Source: Choanephora cucurbitarum (taxonomy: Eukaryota > Mucoromycota > Mucoromycetes > Mucorales > Choanephoraceae). Taken from it: 64,000 bases of DNA. Shown here piece by piece: positions 49,278-60,706 of the stretch (its first letter is position 1; each line of letters begins with the position of its first letter). The DNA lies in contig JAIWNI010000014.1 of NCBI GenBank assembly GCA_025331435.1, positions 372,001-436,000 of the forward strand, in the 5' to 3' direction. The translations under genes were made by a program, and so were the position numbers. The notes under the pieces were generated by a model. The model was not told the origin of the DNA. It made no database searches and was given only the letters and a program-made list of their open reading frames with translations.

Positions 49278-49835
49278 ACACATTTTGCTTGACACTTGTT
49301 GCTTGGTTGGCTACTGGTGGGATTCGAAAGGGGGTGCACTCATGGGGCACCGTTTGTTATGCGGGTCTGCCATCTTTGATCGTCTACCATTTTTAGTTTT
49401 TACTTGGGCCTTGTGTTTTGTATATCTTTGCTTATAGGGGCTGCTTTGTGATGTGTCTGCTACGTTGAGCTCGCGGCATTAACCGGGTGTAGCAGGCATG
49501 TTCAAAGTATGTTTCTATGAGTACTGGTATGGCACTTTTACACTAATCACTACTTTTGCTTCTATACACATGTTGCTTGACACATGTTGCCTGGTTGGCT
49601 ACTGGTGGGATTCGTAAGGGGGTGCACTCATGGGGCACCGTTTGTTATGCGGGTCTGCCATCTCTGATCGTCTACCATTTTTAGTTTTACTTGGGCCTTG
49701 TGTTTCGCGTATCTTTGCTTATAGGGGCTGCTTTGCGATGTGTCTGCTACGTTGAGCTCGCGGCATTAACCGGGTGTAGTAGGCATGTCCAGAGTATGTT
49801 CTTATAGGTATTGGTATGGCACTTTACTCGAACCA
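49278..49835 (+). repeat. Tandem duplication of a 288-bp unit
   Basis: Two direct copies start at 49278 and 49566 (ACACAT.TTGCTTGACAC.T, then GGTTGGCTACTGGTGGGATT). They match over about 270 bp with scattered substitutions and are richer in G+C than the surroundings. Conserved blocks include GGGGTGCACTCATGGGGCAC and TGAGCTCGCGGCATTAACCG. There is no open frame across the unit. It may be a minisatellite seed, two adjacent short elements or a duplicated non-coding RNA; none is provable. Confidence 0.85.
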
Positions 49836-50553
49836 CTGACCCCATTTTAGGTTTGAAAGAAACAAAGATTGCCATTGATTCAACGACTTAACAAGGCTCA
49901 TCTTACAAGTCTTCCTCCTTCCTTTTTTTTTTTCTAATGATTAGATTTGTAAACTCCAATCATATCATCTCTGAAATTCTGAAATCCAACAATGTATGCT
50001 ACTATTCTGTCTCCTTAGCCTGAATCACAAACAATAATATGCCTTACGCTACGTAGAGATACAAGTACTTTACAATAGCACTATGTCGTCTAGATAAATC
50101 AAAAAAGCAAATATAATAAAATGCTTTGTGTAAATATTTAACATGATGAAAGCAGCATTGGCAATAAGCAAACAGAGCATAGTATCTGGCAGAGGTTCAC
50201 GCTCGGTGGCCACTGAAATCAATTATAAATCTGCAAGCTTAGAACTCAAGAGGGAACATCAATGACCAGTGTATGAAAAGGCTTTGTTTATAATAAATTG
50301 CTATCTGTTCTATAAGAGATCAACATGATGACCGATTCTCACTAGAAATGCCATCGTACTCTATGACTTGGTCGGAAGACACAACTAGCGTGATTTGGTC
50401 ATTTTCATACAAAGCCATATGTGTTTACCAAGAAAGCTCTATGTAATAAATGCTTTTAAAGATAGAGCAGCTTTTCGGTTTTAGAGTTTTTGTTTGTATA
50501 TGAAACCATACATGATTATGCCCTCAACGACAAAATTGTTCTCTCTTATTTGA

Positions 50554-50589
<36 letters not shown>

Positions 50590-50688
50590 GATTTCAGGCC
50601 AAGTGATGTGTCTGTTTGATTTCATCTACTCAATATGCATCTAACGAGATATTTCTATCTTTGCTTGAGTATGGACCATCTTGTGGCT
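49836..50688. other. AT-rich spacer with a GA microsatellite
   Basis: Nothing protein-like recognised. A (GA)n tract followed by GATAGA units occupies about 50554-50588. The left arm of the giant inverted repeat begins no later than 50689; whether it extends further left cannot be seen because its partner runs off the window. Confidence 0.5.
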
Positions 50689-51723
50689 TGTCCGTCACCT
50701 GCTGTATCTTTTCTTTCTTTCTTTCTTTCTTTCTTATCAGTGTTAATAGTGCTCTGCACCAGCTGCTATACGGAACATAAACCCTAAGCCACAGCCATTA
50801 GTTGCGACTGGCATGTACTCTTTATATTACTGCAAGCACAGATAGTCATCTTTTAAACGGTCAATAGAGCTAAACTTATGGATAGTTTTGACAAAACCAT
50901 TAGATGTCTCAGACAAAGAGCTGATAAGCGATATCCCAGCCGGAGCACTTTCCGAATAAAATAGTTTAACAATGGGATTAAACAGTTATAGTTACACCTG
51001 TCATGCAACACTATCTTTTCTCCTGTGTTCTCTTGCTTTCATGTGAAATACTCAATTAGCTAGGAAAACTTGGGACTAAAATCTATGATGTGCTTTTACC
51101 TTTAGGAAGACAATTACTTGGCTCTTGGTTACTTGTTACAGAAGGGGCTTGAAGAGATATGTAATAACCTCCTTTGCGTGTTCCTTTTTACTTGCGATAA
51201 ATAAAATATCTGAAACAATAGATTGGCCATCTGTATTTGCCGCTTATATAATATTGCATTAATTACACGAGTATTACATAACTAAATGGCCTTCATCTAC
51301 CATTCTGAGGTTACATCCACTCTTAATATTTCATAACAATGTCCTGTATTGGCTAATCTAGAACGCCAAATGACAAAAGTCACAGAAGGACGGAAGAGCA
51401 ACAGATCAGGAAAACAAGAGCCAACAGCAGAAAGAAGAAAAGGTAGCAGATCATGATGATACAAAGCAGCGACAAAAAGAAGACAGTGACATTTCATTCA
51501 AACGCATTCTTTATTGCTGACTGGTTTCCATAGCTTCAAGCATCATGACAATATTCATACCCAGGCGACAAGAAATAAATGCATTCCGATAAATATTCGT
51601 AGTCTAGGTAGCAAACTATTTTTTTTGTCTTTTCTTCTTGATCTATTCATTCTATTATTCACTGATTCTATTTACTCTCAACTCATTATTACTGCTCCAT
51701 TACTGCTCCATTACTGTTTTACT

Positions 51724-53411
51724 ATGTCTACTGTAAGATGTTGTCTGTTATTGCATAAATTATTTTGTCTATATGTCAAAGAACATTCTAATCTAATTTT
51801 TTTTTTTTTGATAGCTTAATTGCTCAAAAGAAACAAAAGTAAGTTTTTAATCGCGTTTCAATTTCTAAAAAAAAACAGATCTGGCTAATTTGCACTTTCA
51901 TCTAGTCTATCACGTAAATATTGAAGATACAAAAAGGATAGCTCTTGACATGTATTTATCTTAACCTTTCCTTTCCCTCTTCAGCATCGCATCATCTTCA
52001 AAGCGATTGTTCTCTCAAACATTCAAGAAGTAACTGTCATACTGTAAGAAGAGCATTGTGTAACAGATTAAACTCATGTAATTTGATAGATTGAATGAAT
52101 TCGAGTTGCCTGAGTTCTCTGGAGCTCCATTTGTTGTTGACCATGTTGACATCAGCGCTTCTCTGAAAAGCATGAAAGAAGAAGCTTACGCCGAGTTGAA
52201 GAACGATGAGTACCGCGATTACTGTACTCAAATGCCCAAGGACATTGCCAAGCTCTTGTATGTGTCGTCTTATTTACAGCCAGTTGCATTGAATCTATCT
52301 CACAATACTAATTTCTTTTTTTTTTTGATAGGGCGTTGGCAGATGTCGTAAAAGTCGATCTGGTAGTTGACTCAGCTTATGACAACTACTTCAACGCTGG
52401 TATCTTGTCCAAGATTGGCAAGAGATACAAGAAAAAGATCTGGGGGCCTCCCAAGCGTTTTCCTTCCTGCGTCAAAGCAGAACTGGAAGATCTGATCTCT
52501 GTAAGTATACATTGTCTTCTTTTGATTTCCTTTTTTTTATAGCTAATGTCGTCTCTATTCACAGGACTTTGAAGACGATTGTTTTGAAGATTTAGAAGAC
52601 TTTCAAGACAAGTTAAGCAAGATGAGGTTGAATCAAACCAGCCCTGCAGTCAAGAGATTGATAAGCCTTGTTTCTTGTCTGTAAGTACACACAAGAATTA
52701 ACCATTTGTTATTTCTGACTGACACTCTTCTATCTCTTTCACTATCTAGTGCTGACGAATTGATTGCTAAAGAGAAAAAGGTCGGAGAAATGCAGCTCCA
52801 GACATCTTTTGTACATAGCCTGATGAAGGCTATGTTCAAAATAAGCAAAGATCATGATGCCTATGCGTAAGTCTTTGTAGCCCGTTTTAATTTGTTAAAA
52901 AAAAACTTACACATTTTTTCCTTATAGATCAAACTTGGTCTTTGACAAAGATGATGATATGTTGAAGAACTGCCGCCCAGATTACCTTGTTGAAGTCAAG
53001 GGCACCCAAAAAAACGTTGTCGGTGAAGTGAAGCCTTCGGGCACAAGCAAAGTCGGTGTTGAGTGGGACGTGCTCCGTTTGGGCATCTTTGGATGCCAAA
53101 TCCTGAGCAGTGGTGGCGTTGATGCTGTAGTGTGCTTCCACGTTGTAGCTAAACAGATCAAGTTCTATGTAATGACCAAAGCAAAGAATGTCTTCCTTAT
53201 GAACCACATTGAAACCATCACCCTTCCCTTCTTTTACTCCGACTTGAAGACATTCCCCTCACAATTGAACTCGATTTTTAATATCATGCACATCTATGAA
53301 AACTTCTGTAAGCCAAACCCCTCCTCTTCTCCTTCGTTAACCCCCTTCCCATCCTTTGAAATGTACAAGAATATCTATGCCAATAATAAGAAACAAAAAA
53401 TATGCCAATAA
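51724..53411 (+). CDS. PD-(D/E)XK-like multi-exon protein (arm gene, left copy)
   Basis: Nine exons fit: 51724-51732, 51815-51838, 51906-51913, 51985-52029, 52090-52257, 52332-52500, 52565-52680, 52750-52866 and 52928-53411. They give 379 residues with every border GT..AG and all phases consistent. The first four exons, including an 8-nt microexon, are less certain; the ORF from 52091 on is firm. The C-terminal domain has CRPDYLVEV (Asp237), then VVGEVKPSG (Glu252 and Lys254), followed by WDVLRLGIFGCQILSS and a beta-rich AVVCFHVVAKQIKFYVMTK. This order fits a PD-(D/E)XK nuclease-like fold. I recall Mucoromycota proteins with a similar GEVKP pattern but cannot name a characterised one. The middle is acidic (DFEDDCFEDLEDF). 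Catalytic activity is inferred only. It is duplicated exactly in the right arm. Confidence 0.75.
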
Positions 53412-53412
53412 A

Positions 53413-53459
53413 CCCTTTCCTTTCCTTTCCTTTCCTTTCCTTTCCTTTCCTTTCCTTTC
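53413..53459 (+). repeat. (CCTTT)n microsatellite
   Basis: About nine pentamer units directly after the stop codon of the arm gene. The mirror copy is at about 61234-61280. The tract creates an antisense frame with repeated KERKG that should not be taken for a gene. Confidence 0.9.
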
Positions 53460-53966
53460 TTGTTGATATAGAACGATCTTCTCCATCCTTTTTACCTTTG
53501 TCTTCAGATATAGAGTTTAATATAGATAAAAAGTAACAGAAAAGAGCAAACAATGATATCCATTGAAGAGAAGAAAAAACATTTAGAGTTATGCTTTCAA
53601 CACAAACAAGGCAAACATCACCATCACCACCCCAAGTAGCGATTTTGAGCATTTTGAGCGTAACAGGCAAAGAAGAAAATTGGCTTTTTTTCACAACTCA
53701 TCACCACCTCCAAGTTGATTTTCTATGAATCGAAAAAAAGGGGGTTTTGTTTTTTCTCTAAGTCTTTGGGCCATCACCTTCTCATACATTTTCAACTTCT
53801 TTCTTTTTTTTTTACATTTTTTCTTCCAAGTCCTCAGATATGTTCCATCTCTGTGTGTTTTTCTTAGACTGTTCTTCGTGTATTTCCGATATATATTCAT
53901 TTTAGAACAGATGCTTGAAAGAAGCTTTAAATATTGTTATTCGAACTTTTCGAAGGTGGCAAATTA

Positions 53967-54981
53967 GGTTATTGCTACGTCCACTCCACCGTCCACTCCA
54001 AATTTCCCTAAGAGCACCCCAAAATCTCTTGTCCACTCCAAATTTCCCTAAGGACACCCTACAATACTTTTGTCCACTCCAGGTGCTTGCCCCTTGATAG
54101 TAATGACCCCCAATTTCTAATGTCCACTTCGCTGTCAGAATAAGAAAGGCATCAGTAATGATGTACGGAAAGGATGATTTTATGTTTGATAAGCATTTCA
54201 AGGCACACAAGCGGCCCCGAGAAGTACTTCTAAGTTCCCATGAAAGTGTACTTAGTTCTGCTATCAAAAACCAAAATTACAGGATATTTGGATCCAAAGC
54301 TAAATGGTTACTGTGGATTCAGAGCAATCGCCTTCTCCGTTAAACGAAATGACAAAGCTTATCAAGACGAAGATCAATGTCTTGAAGTCATAAACAAAAT
54401 GTTGAGACTTTCTTTAAGTATAAAGAAATTTATACTAAGAATTGTCCTGCATTTCAAATTGACAGACTTGAAAGGGCATCAAGAAAGGCATGAACAAGAG
54501 CGATCTTGCAGAGTGGTTCTATAGCCCAAGTTTTGCTCAAGTTACAACAGATGCTTATGGCATTCCTGTGTGTGTCTATCCCTTTAGTTGCTATTCATGC
54601 CGCCAAACTTGGAGTAAACTAAACAAATATTCCCTCTATTTACCACTACTACTTTGCCATCGAAGGAAAACCAAGTGAATACGCAAACTATTGGAATAGA
54701 TGGCGCCAATTTCAAAAAAAAAGACTAAAAACACTTCTCCTCTGACCATTACTATAGAATAAACATCAACTAAACATTGACTTGAGAGCAATGGCGGAGT
54801 TATATTGATTAGAGTGGACAGTAGAAATGGGGGGAGGCAGCATTATTACTATCATGACAAGATATCTGGAGTGGACAAAAGTATTGTAGGGTGTCCTTAG
54901 GGAAATTTGGAGTGGACAAGAGATTTTGGGGTGCTCTTAGGGAAATTTGGAGTGGACGGTGGAGTGGACGTAGCAATAACC
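53967..54981. mobile_element. 1015-bp DNA transposon with 116-bp TIRs
   Basis: Terminal inverted repeats 53967-54082 and 54866-54981 are identical by eye and begin GGTTATTGCTACGTCCACTC. The 8-bp target duplication GCAAATTA flanks both ends (53959-53966 and 54982-54989). Each TIR holds tandem sub-repeats of GTCCACTCCAAATTTCCCTA about 41 bp apart. Long TIRs and this duplication length fit Mutator-like elements; hAT is the alternative for an 8-bp duplication. No transposase is present, so it is non-autonomous. It carries an OTU-like fragment (see next entry). Confidence 0.92.
54158..54680 (+). pseudogene. OTU-protease-like fragment inside the element
   Basis: A frame at about 54240-54420 reads LDPKLNGYCGFRAIAFSV, resembling the active-site start of OTU cysteine proteases (D-G-x-C-G/L-F-R-A), with Cys and a nearby acidic residue. 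Helical residues follow (KAYQDEDQCLEVINKMLRL). The preceding and following segments are in other frames and no His box was identified. Some transposons encode OTU-like domains next to their transposase, which supports it as a captured or residual piece. Confidence 0.4.
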
Positions 54982-55143
54982 GCAAATTAAACCTCTCATC
55001 TTGAAAATGCAGATTTAGTTAAGCGCCTCTAATTATGGAAGGCACATACATGGAACAATTATTTTCGAATCACTGAAAAGGTTGAAATATATTAAGAGGA
55101 ATACTCATGGATTTTTTTTTGTATTAGTGTTACTTTATTGAAA

Positions 55144-55563
55144 TACCACTGTAAAAAAAGAAAAGGTCTTTTAAAGGCTAAGAAAAACCTTCTCCATCAG
55201 GTTTTTGTGACCAAATCGCAGGCTTTTTAAAGGTTATTTTTGCTAATTTTTTGAAATTAAACCAATCACGAAAGTTTTTCTTCTTAACCTTCAAAGACAA
55301 AGGCTAATTAGAGGTTTTTGGAGGGTTCTTTGGACTTTGAATCTCCGTAAAGAACCACAATTTTAAAAAGCCGATAAAAAACCTCCAAAAAACCTCTAAT
55401 TAGCCTTTGTCTTTGAAGGTTAAGAAGAAAAACTTTCGTGATTGGTTTAATTTCAAAAAATTAGCAAAAATAACCTTTAAAAAGCCTGCGATTTGGTCAC
55501 AAAAACCTGATGGAGAAGGTTTTTCTTAGCCTTTAAAAAACCTTTTCTTTTTTTACAGTGTAC
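55144..55563. mobile_element. CACTA-type palindromic MITE
   Basis: A 414-bp foldback element (55147-55560) starting CACTGTAAAAAAAG and ending with the complement. Arms are about 180 bp with few mismatches around a short centre near 55333-55380. The 3-bp duplication TAC lies on both sides (55144-55146 and 55561-55563). A CACTG terminus plus a 3-bp duplication are hallmarks of the CACTA (En/Spm) superfamily. No open frame inside. Confidence 0.85.
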
Positions 55564-58500
55564 AGTGTTTAAATTAAGCTAAATAAAAGTGACTCTCCTT
55601 GCAAAGAGCCACTGCGACTGCGGGGTTCCACAGATCTTCATCAAAGAAAGTTTGCCAATGGTATCGCCACAGGGTGGCCAGACCCATACCAACAGCGACT
55701 AAAAGATTGGCACTGAGAAGATTGCCCTCAGTATCAATGAGAGCCGTAAGAGCTAGCCACACGGACATAACACTGGGAAAGGTTGTAGTCAAATCTCTTT
55801 CAGCGAAATACTGCTGCCAGAAGCTCCATTTAAAGCCACAGTCGACGAGAAAATGATACAAAGTTTCAGCCTCGAAACCACAAATACGACAAAGAGGCGT
55901 AGAGAAGCGGGTTGGAATCCAACCGTGGAGCTTGCTTGCGTAGCCAATCGTACCGTGCAACAGTCACCACCAAGGAGAGAAAGCTTTGGCTGGAAGAGGT
56001 AAGGACCAAAAGAGCTTCCAGCTACTGCTTGGTAATCGAGTTGTCACCGGGACCAGGAAAGGAATGCGGCGAGGCAATGACTTGGACAGGAACTGCCAAT
56101 GTCGTCAAAAACGACCCGGCCTAGCAATGGACACCTCCAGGACCTGACGGGCTTTTGGACTGATTAGCTAGTGAGCAGAGGAAGGTAACCAAGTCGGCAG
56201 TATCGGATATGTCTTCACTAAAGGTTGGATTTGAGGGGGCAGAAGGTTACTCGGCTGTTGAGGATAGGATGCAGAGAGCAACTAAATTCATTTGTGGCCG
56301 ATGGATGAAAGGTAGCATTAAAGGCACAGAGGAGAACAGGACGCCTTGGAGAGGTGATGAGGGCTCGATGCGCCTGAAATCCCTCTGTAGGGTGCCAGAG
56401 TAAGAAGTCTGAGATCAGATAGTGTAACTGGTTGGAGGCAATAGGAAGCGGGGAAGCTAAACGTGGGACCAGCAATGTGGACAGCGGCAGATCGAAGTAC
56501 CAACAATTGTCCCAAGAATGATGCATGATTAGAGGCGGTAAGTGTTGCAAAAAACGAAGGAGGAGTAGGAGGGGAGGAAGAGTCTTGAACCTATGCTTGT
56601 ATTGCTTCGGATGAAGAAATAAAGGCAAAAGAGACACCAGACCAGTGTGAATCCGAAACCAATGGACAAGCCAAGGCGACAGGAAATCACCTGGTTGGGG
56701 TGGTAATAATAACCTCTGAACATAAACTGCCTGCAATGCCAAGCCTTGATGGAGGGGTCGACGATTCCCAGGCCGCCCATCTTCTTCGAACGACAAGCCG
56801 CGGACCAACTAGGCTTGGGCCAAAAAGGCATAACAAAGTCTCGCACTATTCTGGTAATGCCTATCAGCCAGGCCGATGGCAGAGGAACCACTCGAATAAA
56901 ATGCCAAAGACGGCTGAGAATGACTGAATTTGCCACTAGAGACAGGCCTCGAATTGAAAGAGACCGCCCTTTCAAAAACTGACAATGCTGAAGCAGTTGA
57001 AACTTGATACCATCCAGATAGCAATTAAATTGTGAGGGCGTCCTATACAAGGGGTAGCCCAAAAGTTTCACAGCGCTAGGTGAAGTGGAATCATGAAAAA
57101 CAATACCGTTATCATTGCACAAGGACTGCCAGACCACGTGAGATAGGCCGGATAGTGAAACGATGTGCGTTTTGGAGATGTTGGTTCTGGCGTTAGGGGC
57201 CTTGGAGTACGTATTCAGAAGCTCTAGAAGAACTGGCCGTTCAGAAGGCGGAGAGATAAACACTTCCAGGTCATCGGCGTAGCTGAGCAGTTTGATAGGG
57301 GGCGGTATGGGGCATTGAGCCCCCCAGGAAAAGGAAGAAAAAGCCTAGGAGTCTGGAGGGTATGGTCAGGAAGACAAATCCCAGCTAACCGTGGACAAGC
57401 AAAAATGGAGCAGAGTAAGGGCTCATAGACCAAATCGAAGAGCAAAGGGGAGAGTGAGTCACCCTAGCGGAGACCTCGACGTTGACGTAAAGGTACACCC
57501 AGCCATCCGTTGATTGAAAGAGCTATTTCCGTGCTAAAGAACAACTCGGTCGAACTAGAGATAATAGTCTCAGGAAACTCAAATCGACGTAGAACTGCTG
57601 TAAGATATTGCGGATGGACTCTGTCGTAAGCCTTTTCAGCATCTAAAAGGACTGCCAGCTGTGGATTGACATTGTCCATTCGACGCAAGTCAGTTATCAG
57701 CATGTGATTAAGCCAGCCATTGTCGGATGTGAGACGGTGAGGAATGGATCCAGTCTGATACGGATTAATCGAATCTGGCAACACCGCATTGACCCGATTG
57801 GCAAGAAGTTTAGTAAACAGCTTGGCATCGGTATTGATTAAGGACAAAGGCCTCCAGTTGGTCGGCGAGGTTGGATCGCCCTTCTTAAACAACAATGTTA
57901 TTCGCGTTTGTTGCCATGTAGGGGAGAAGACACCCAGGAGGGCCGACTCAAGGACAGCCAGGAGAAACTGTGTCAAAGCAAGAGACTTAGGAACCAGGAA
58001 TTTGTATACCTCAAAAGGGATGCCGTTCAGACCGGGGCTTTTACTCGAAGGGCTACATTTCAGCAACTCCTTCAAGTCGTCTGCAAGTGGTGCCTCAGTC
58101 AGTGCCATCGAATCCGCTGAATCAAGGCACACATCGGCTGGGATGGATGAGAGGAGCGTCTGAATTGCCTGCGGATCAATAGGATCCGGAGAATACAAGG
58201 TACTATAAAAGAACCGTGCCTCGCGCAGGATGGCATTACTATCCGTAAGCAGCTCTCCAGTACGAGAGCAGCGGAGAGTCTGACTTGTTTGCTGGATTTG
58301 GCGACTTTTGATAACACCAAAAAAGTATTTATTGCTGCGTTCACCTTGTTCGTGCCATCTAGTAGCTGAGCGGAGCATACAATGTTGAGTTTCCTCCCAC
58401 AGAACAACCTTGATCTGCTCATAAACTGCTTGGAATGAAGCTGACGAAACTGGTGAAGATGAAAGCAGGCAAAAGCGGCGATTCTGTAGATCAGCAAGAC

Positions 58501-59460
58501 GTTGGTCATGTCGGCGTTTGGAGCCATGGCTAAATGATCTAGCTACGTTTTGAAGCATTATCTTAAAACTGTCTCATAAGAGCGCTCGAGCCCTAGGCTC
58601 CATAGCAACAGGATCAGGAACGGTGGCAAAAAATTCCGCAACTGAAGCCTTCAATAACAAATGGAATGACGGCCTTGTGAGCAATGTTGGGTTGAAACGC
58701 CAAGACCCAGGGCCAAAATCCACACGCGAAGGAATCAAATCCACCGTTTGAAGGCAGTGATCGGTCCAAGTCAGAGGTAAAAGTGAGATTGATGGTTAGT
58801 GATGCGCGAAGACAAGGGCTGAGTGACGAAAATATAATCAATTGTGGTTCGTATAGTTGAAGAGACAGGGCTTTTAAACGTAGGAAGAAACTCGGGAAAA
58901 CAATTGATATAGTTAGTGCAGAGCCAATCATGCCATGGTGTCACAGCTTGATGTCTCACTTCATGTCGGTCGTTGAGATGTATTTTAAAATTACTTAATA
59001 TGACTGACGGTAAGGCAGTGTCCTCGTTTTTTTGGAGAGGGATGGAGGAGAGAATAGAATCAACAAAGGTTAGACGTGTGGCTCTGTCAGCAGGGAAATA
59101 CATATTAAGGATGGAACATATGCTTATGCCTTGGCCATCCTGAATAGAGGCTAATATGCAGCGATCGTCCATATATGTTGTGGAGGTACGAATTGAATAA
59201 GAAGGATTGAGACATATGATAGCACAGTATTTGGTCACACTGGGAGAACATCGGGGAAAAATGAAAGTATTAAAAGCATGGATCCGAGAGTCGGAAAAAG
59301 AGGGAGCATGAGTGGCGGATACGTCTTGGAGACAAAGAATATCTATAGAGGATCGTTTGGATTTAAGGTAATGCAAAAATTCTTTTCGAATTGATGCAGA
59401 AGACTCTTTGAAAATGCTTCTGGCATTTAAAGAGCCAATACGACAATGTTTAACTCTCAT
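55564..59460 (-). pseudogene. LINE ORF2: endonuclease and reverse transcriptase, decayed
   Basis: Minus-strand non-LTR retrotransposon ORF2. N to C: an APE-type endonuclease start (59460: IGSLNARSIF, then ILCLQDVSAT), broken near 58771-58930; reverse transcriptase (58558-57464) with KSPGLNGIPFEVYK, ITLLFKKGDPTSPTNWRPLSL and LDAEKAYDRVH; an in-frame TAG at about 57463 before GDSLSPLLFDL; the catalytic box as SYADDLEVF (about 57280); and a C-terminal zinc-binding CRICGFEAETLYHFLVDC (about 55890). Stops or frame shifts at several points make it inactive. The element's 3' end abuts the CACTA MITE. Confidence 0.92.
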
Positions 59461-60706
59461 AGGGCCATGCGACCATCCTGAGAGGTCATTTCGTCATCTG
59501 AAGGAGGTAATTCCACATCAAAATCCATCTGAGAAGCCACAGAGGTAGGCGCGTATCTGAACGCCGCTGGTCTGTCGACGTTGTACAAAGTAATGTTCAT
59601 ATCGGCATTACTAATCCTTCTATTTGGTCGTCTAGGAGCAATGAGGATTGTCTGATCTGTCATTGGTAAAGCTCGGGTACTAACATCCTGTTCCCCTGAA
59701 GAGCGTTCAACATACTTCGTTGGGGTGTTGTCTCTTAACTCAGCTAAACGCTCATAGCTGGCAATTGCTTCTGTGTCATCCTCTGAAACAGCTGCTGGTG
59801 ATTGCTTTGAGCGACAGAAGCAACTAGTGTGGCCCTTCTTTCGGCAGCTGAAACATTCCTGCGCTGCTAATTTAGGGCACGCATCCCTTCTATGGTCAGT
59901 CTGTCTACAATAAAAACAGATAGGATCCCCACCACGAAATCGGGCAGGTGAATGAATGTCCCATTTCTCCAAATAGAGCTGACGCTGTAGGGGCTGAATA
60001 GGCAGTGACACTCCATTCTCATTTAACGTTGTTGTGAATTTGTCCACTACAAAGCTGATCTTGCCATCAAAATGGCCTCGAAGCACATGCTTTCTGATCT
60101 GATATACTTTTCCATAATGACTGAGTGACTGCTGCAATCCAGGCAGAAGCTCCGCTGCTGAAGGTATCTAGCCAATTCCATCGAAACATGAACAAAATTC
60201 TTGGCACTAGGGGCAATGATAGGTGTTGCTTTGAAGACTCGCTGTCCCACCTTCACACCTTCAGCTATAGCTAGATGTTTGTCAGCGACAGACTGAAACT
60301 GAGCCTCAATGATGAGCTGATCGATTGTAGCCCGAGAGTAGCTACTGATATTCTTAAAACCATCTACTGGGTTCAATTTACTAACGAGGTCGCAAGCGTC
60401 TGCATAGTCTGGAAACAATTCAGAGGGGAAAGAGAAAAGAACAGAGCCGTCTGTGAGTGCTTGTTTAACGATCGCAGCGGCTTTTCGAATGAGTGATGTG
60501 GGAGTGAAATCTGGACTCTCATAAATCGTAATGGCCTCGTACTTTGGAGGCTTAGAAAGTAGATTCTTCTTATTCGTTTGCAAGAAAGGGATTTGTTTGC
60601 CCCTGTCAACAATTGTGCCCCAAAGGGGAGCTGGAGACAACATTTTTAAAGAAGGATGTTTTATAAGCTTTTCATTACTCAGGTGTATAACGATACTAAG
60701 CAGCAC
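59457..60706 (-). pseudogene. LINE ORF1: gag-like zinc-knuckle protein, frameshifted
   Basis: Two overlapping minus-strand frames (60706-60047 and 60137-59457) form one RNA-binding protein split by a frameshift near 60150. The C-terminal part has two CCHC knuckles: CFYCRQTDHRRDAC and CFSCRKKGHTSCFC. The stop of ORF1 and the start of ORF2 overlap at about 59457-59460 (ATGA-like junction), suggesting coupled translation in the ancestor. The probable start is the ATG at about 60642 (MLSPAPLWG). Confidence 0.85.

Larger units (their letters stand above)
50689..53879 (+). repeat. Left arm of giant inverted repeat
   Basis: Reverse complement of 60814-64000. Matching points sum to 114693 over most of the arm (for example 51297 with 63396, and 53411 with 61282). 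The only difference I found is one TTCT unit in the microsatellite near 50706-50734. The inner boundary is sharp: identity ends at 53879, right after GACTGTTCTTCGT. Contents: the nine-exon PD-(D/E)XK-like gene and a (CCTTT)n tract at about 53413-53459. Confidence 0.95.

Noticed and set aside
49300..49345. tRNA-like B-box in the 288-bp repeat
   Set aside because: No matching A-box at tRNA distance and no cloverleaf could be drawn, so no tRNA gene was called.
50554..50588. Short regular repeats that could suggest an array
   Set aside because: A simple GA/GATA microsatellite, not spaced repeats; CRISPR arrays are not expected in a fungus.
53284..53694. 136-codon minus-strand frame with KERKG repeats (and its mirror at 60999-61409)
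   Set aside because: The repeats come from the (CCTTT)n tract, and the frame overlaps the end of the arm gene on the opposite strand.
53902..54267. 121-codon minus-strand frame
   Set aside because: Mostly translation of the TIR sub-repeats of the 1015-bp element.
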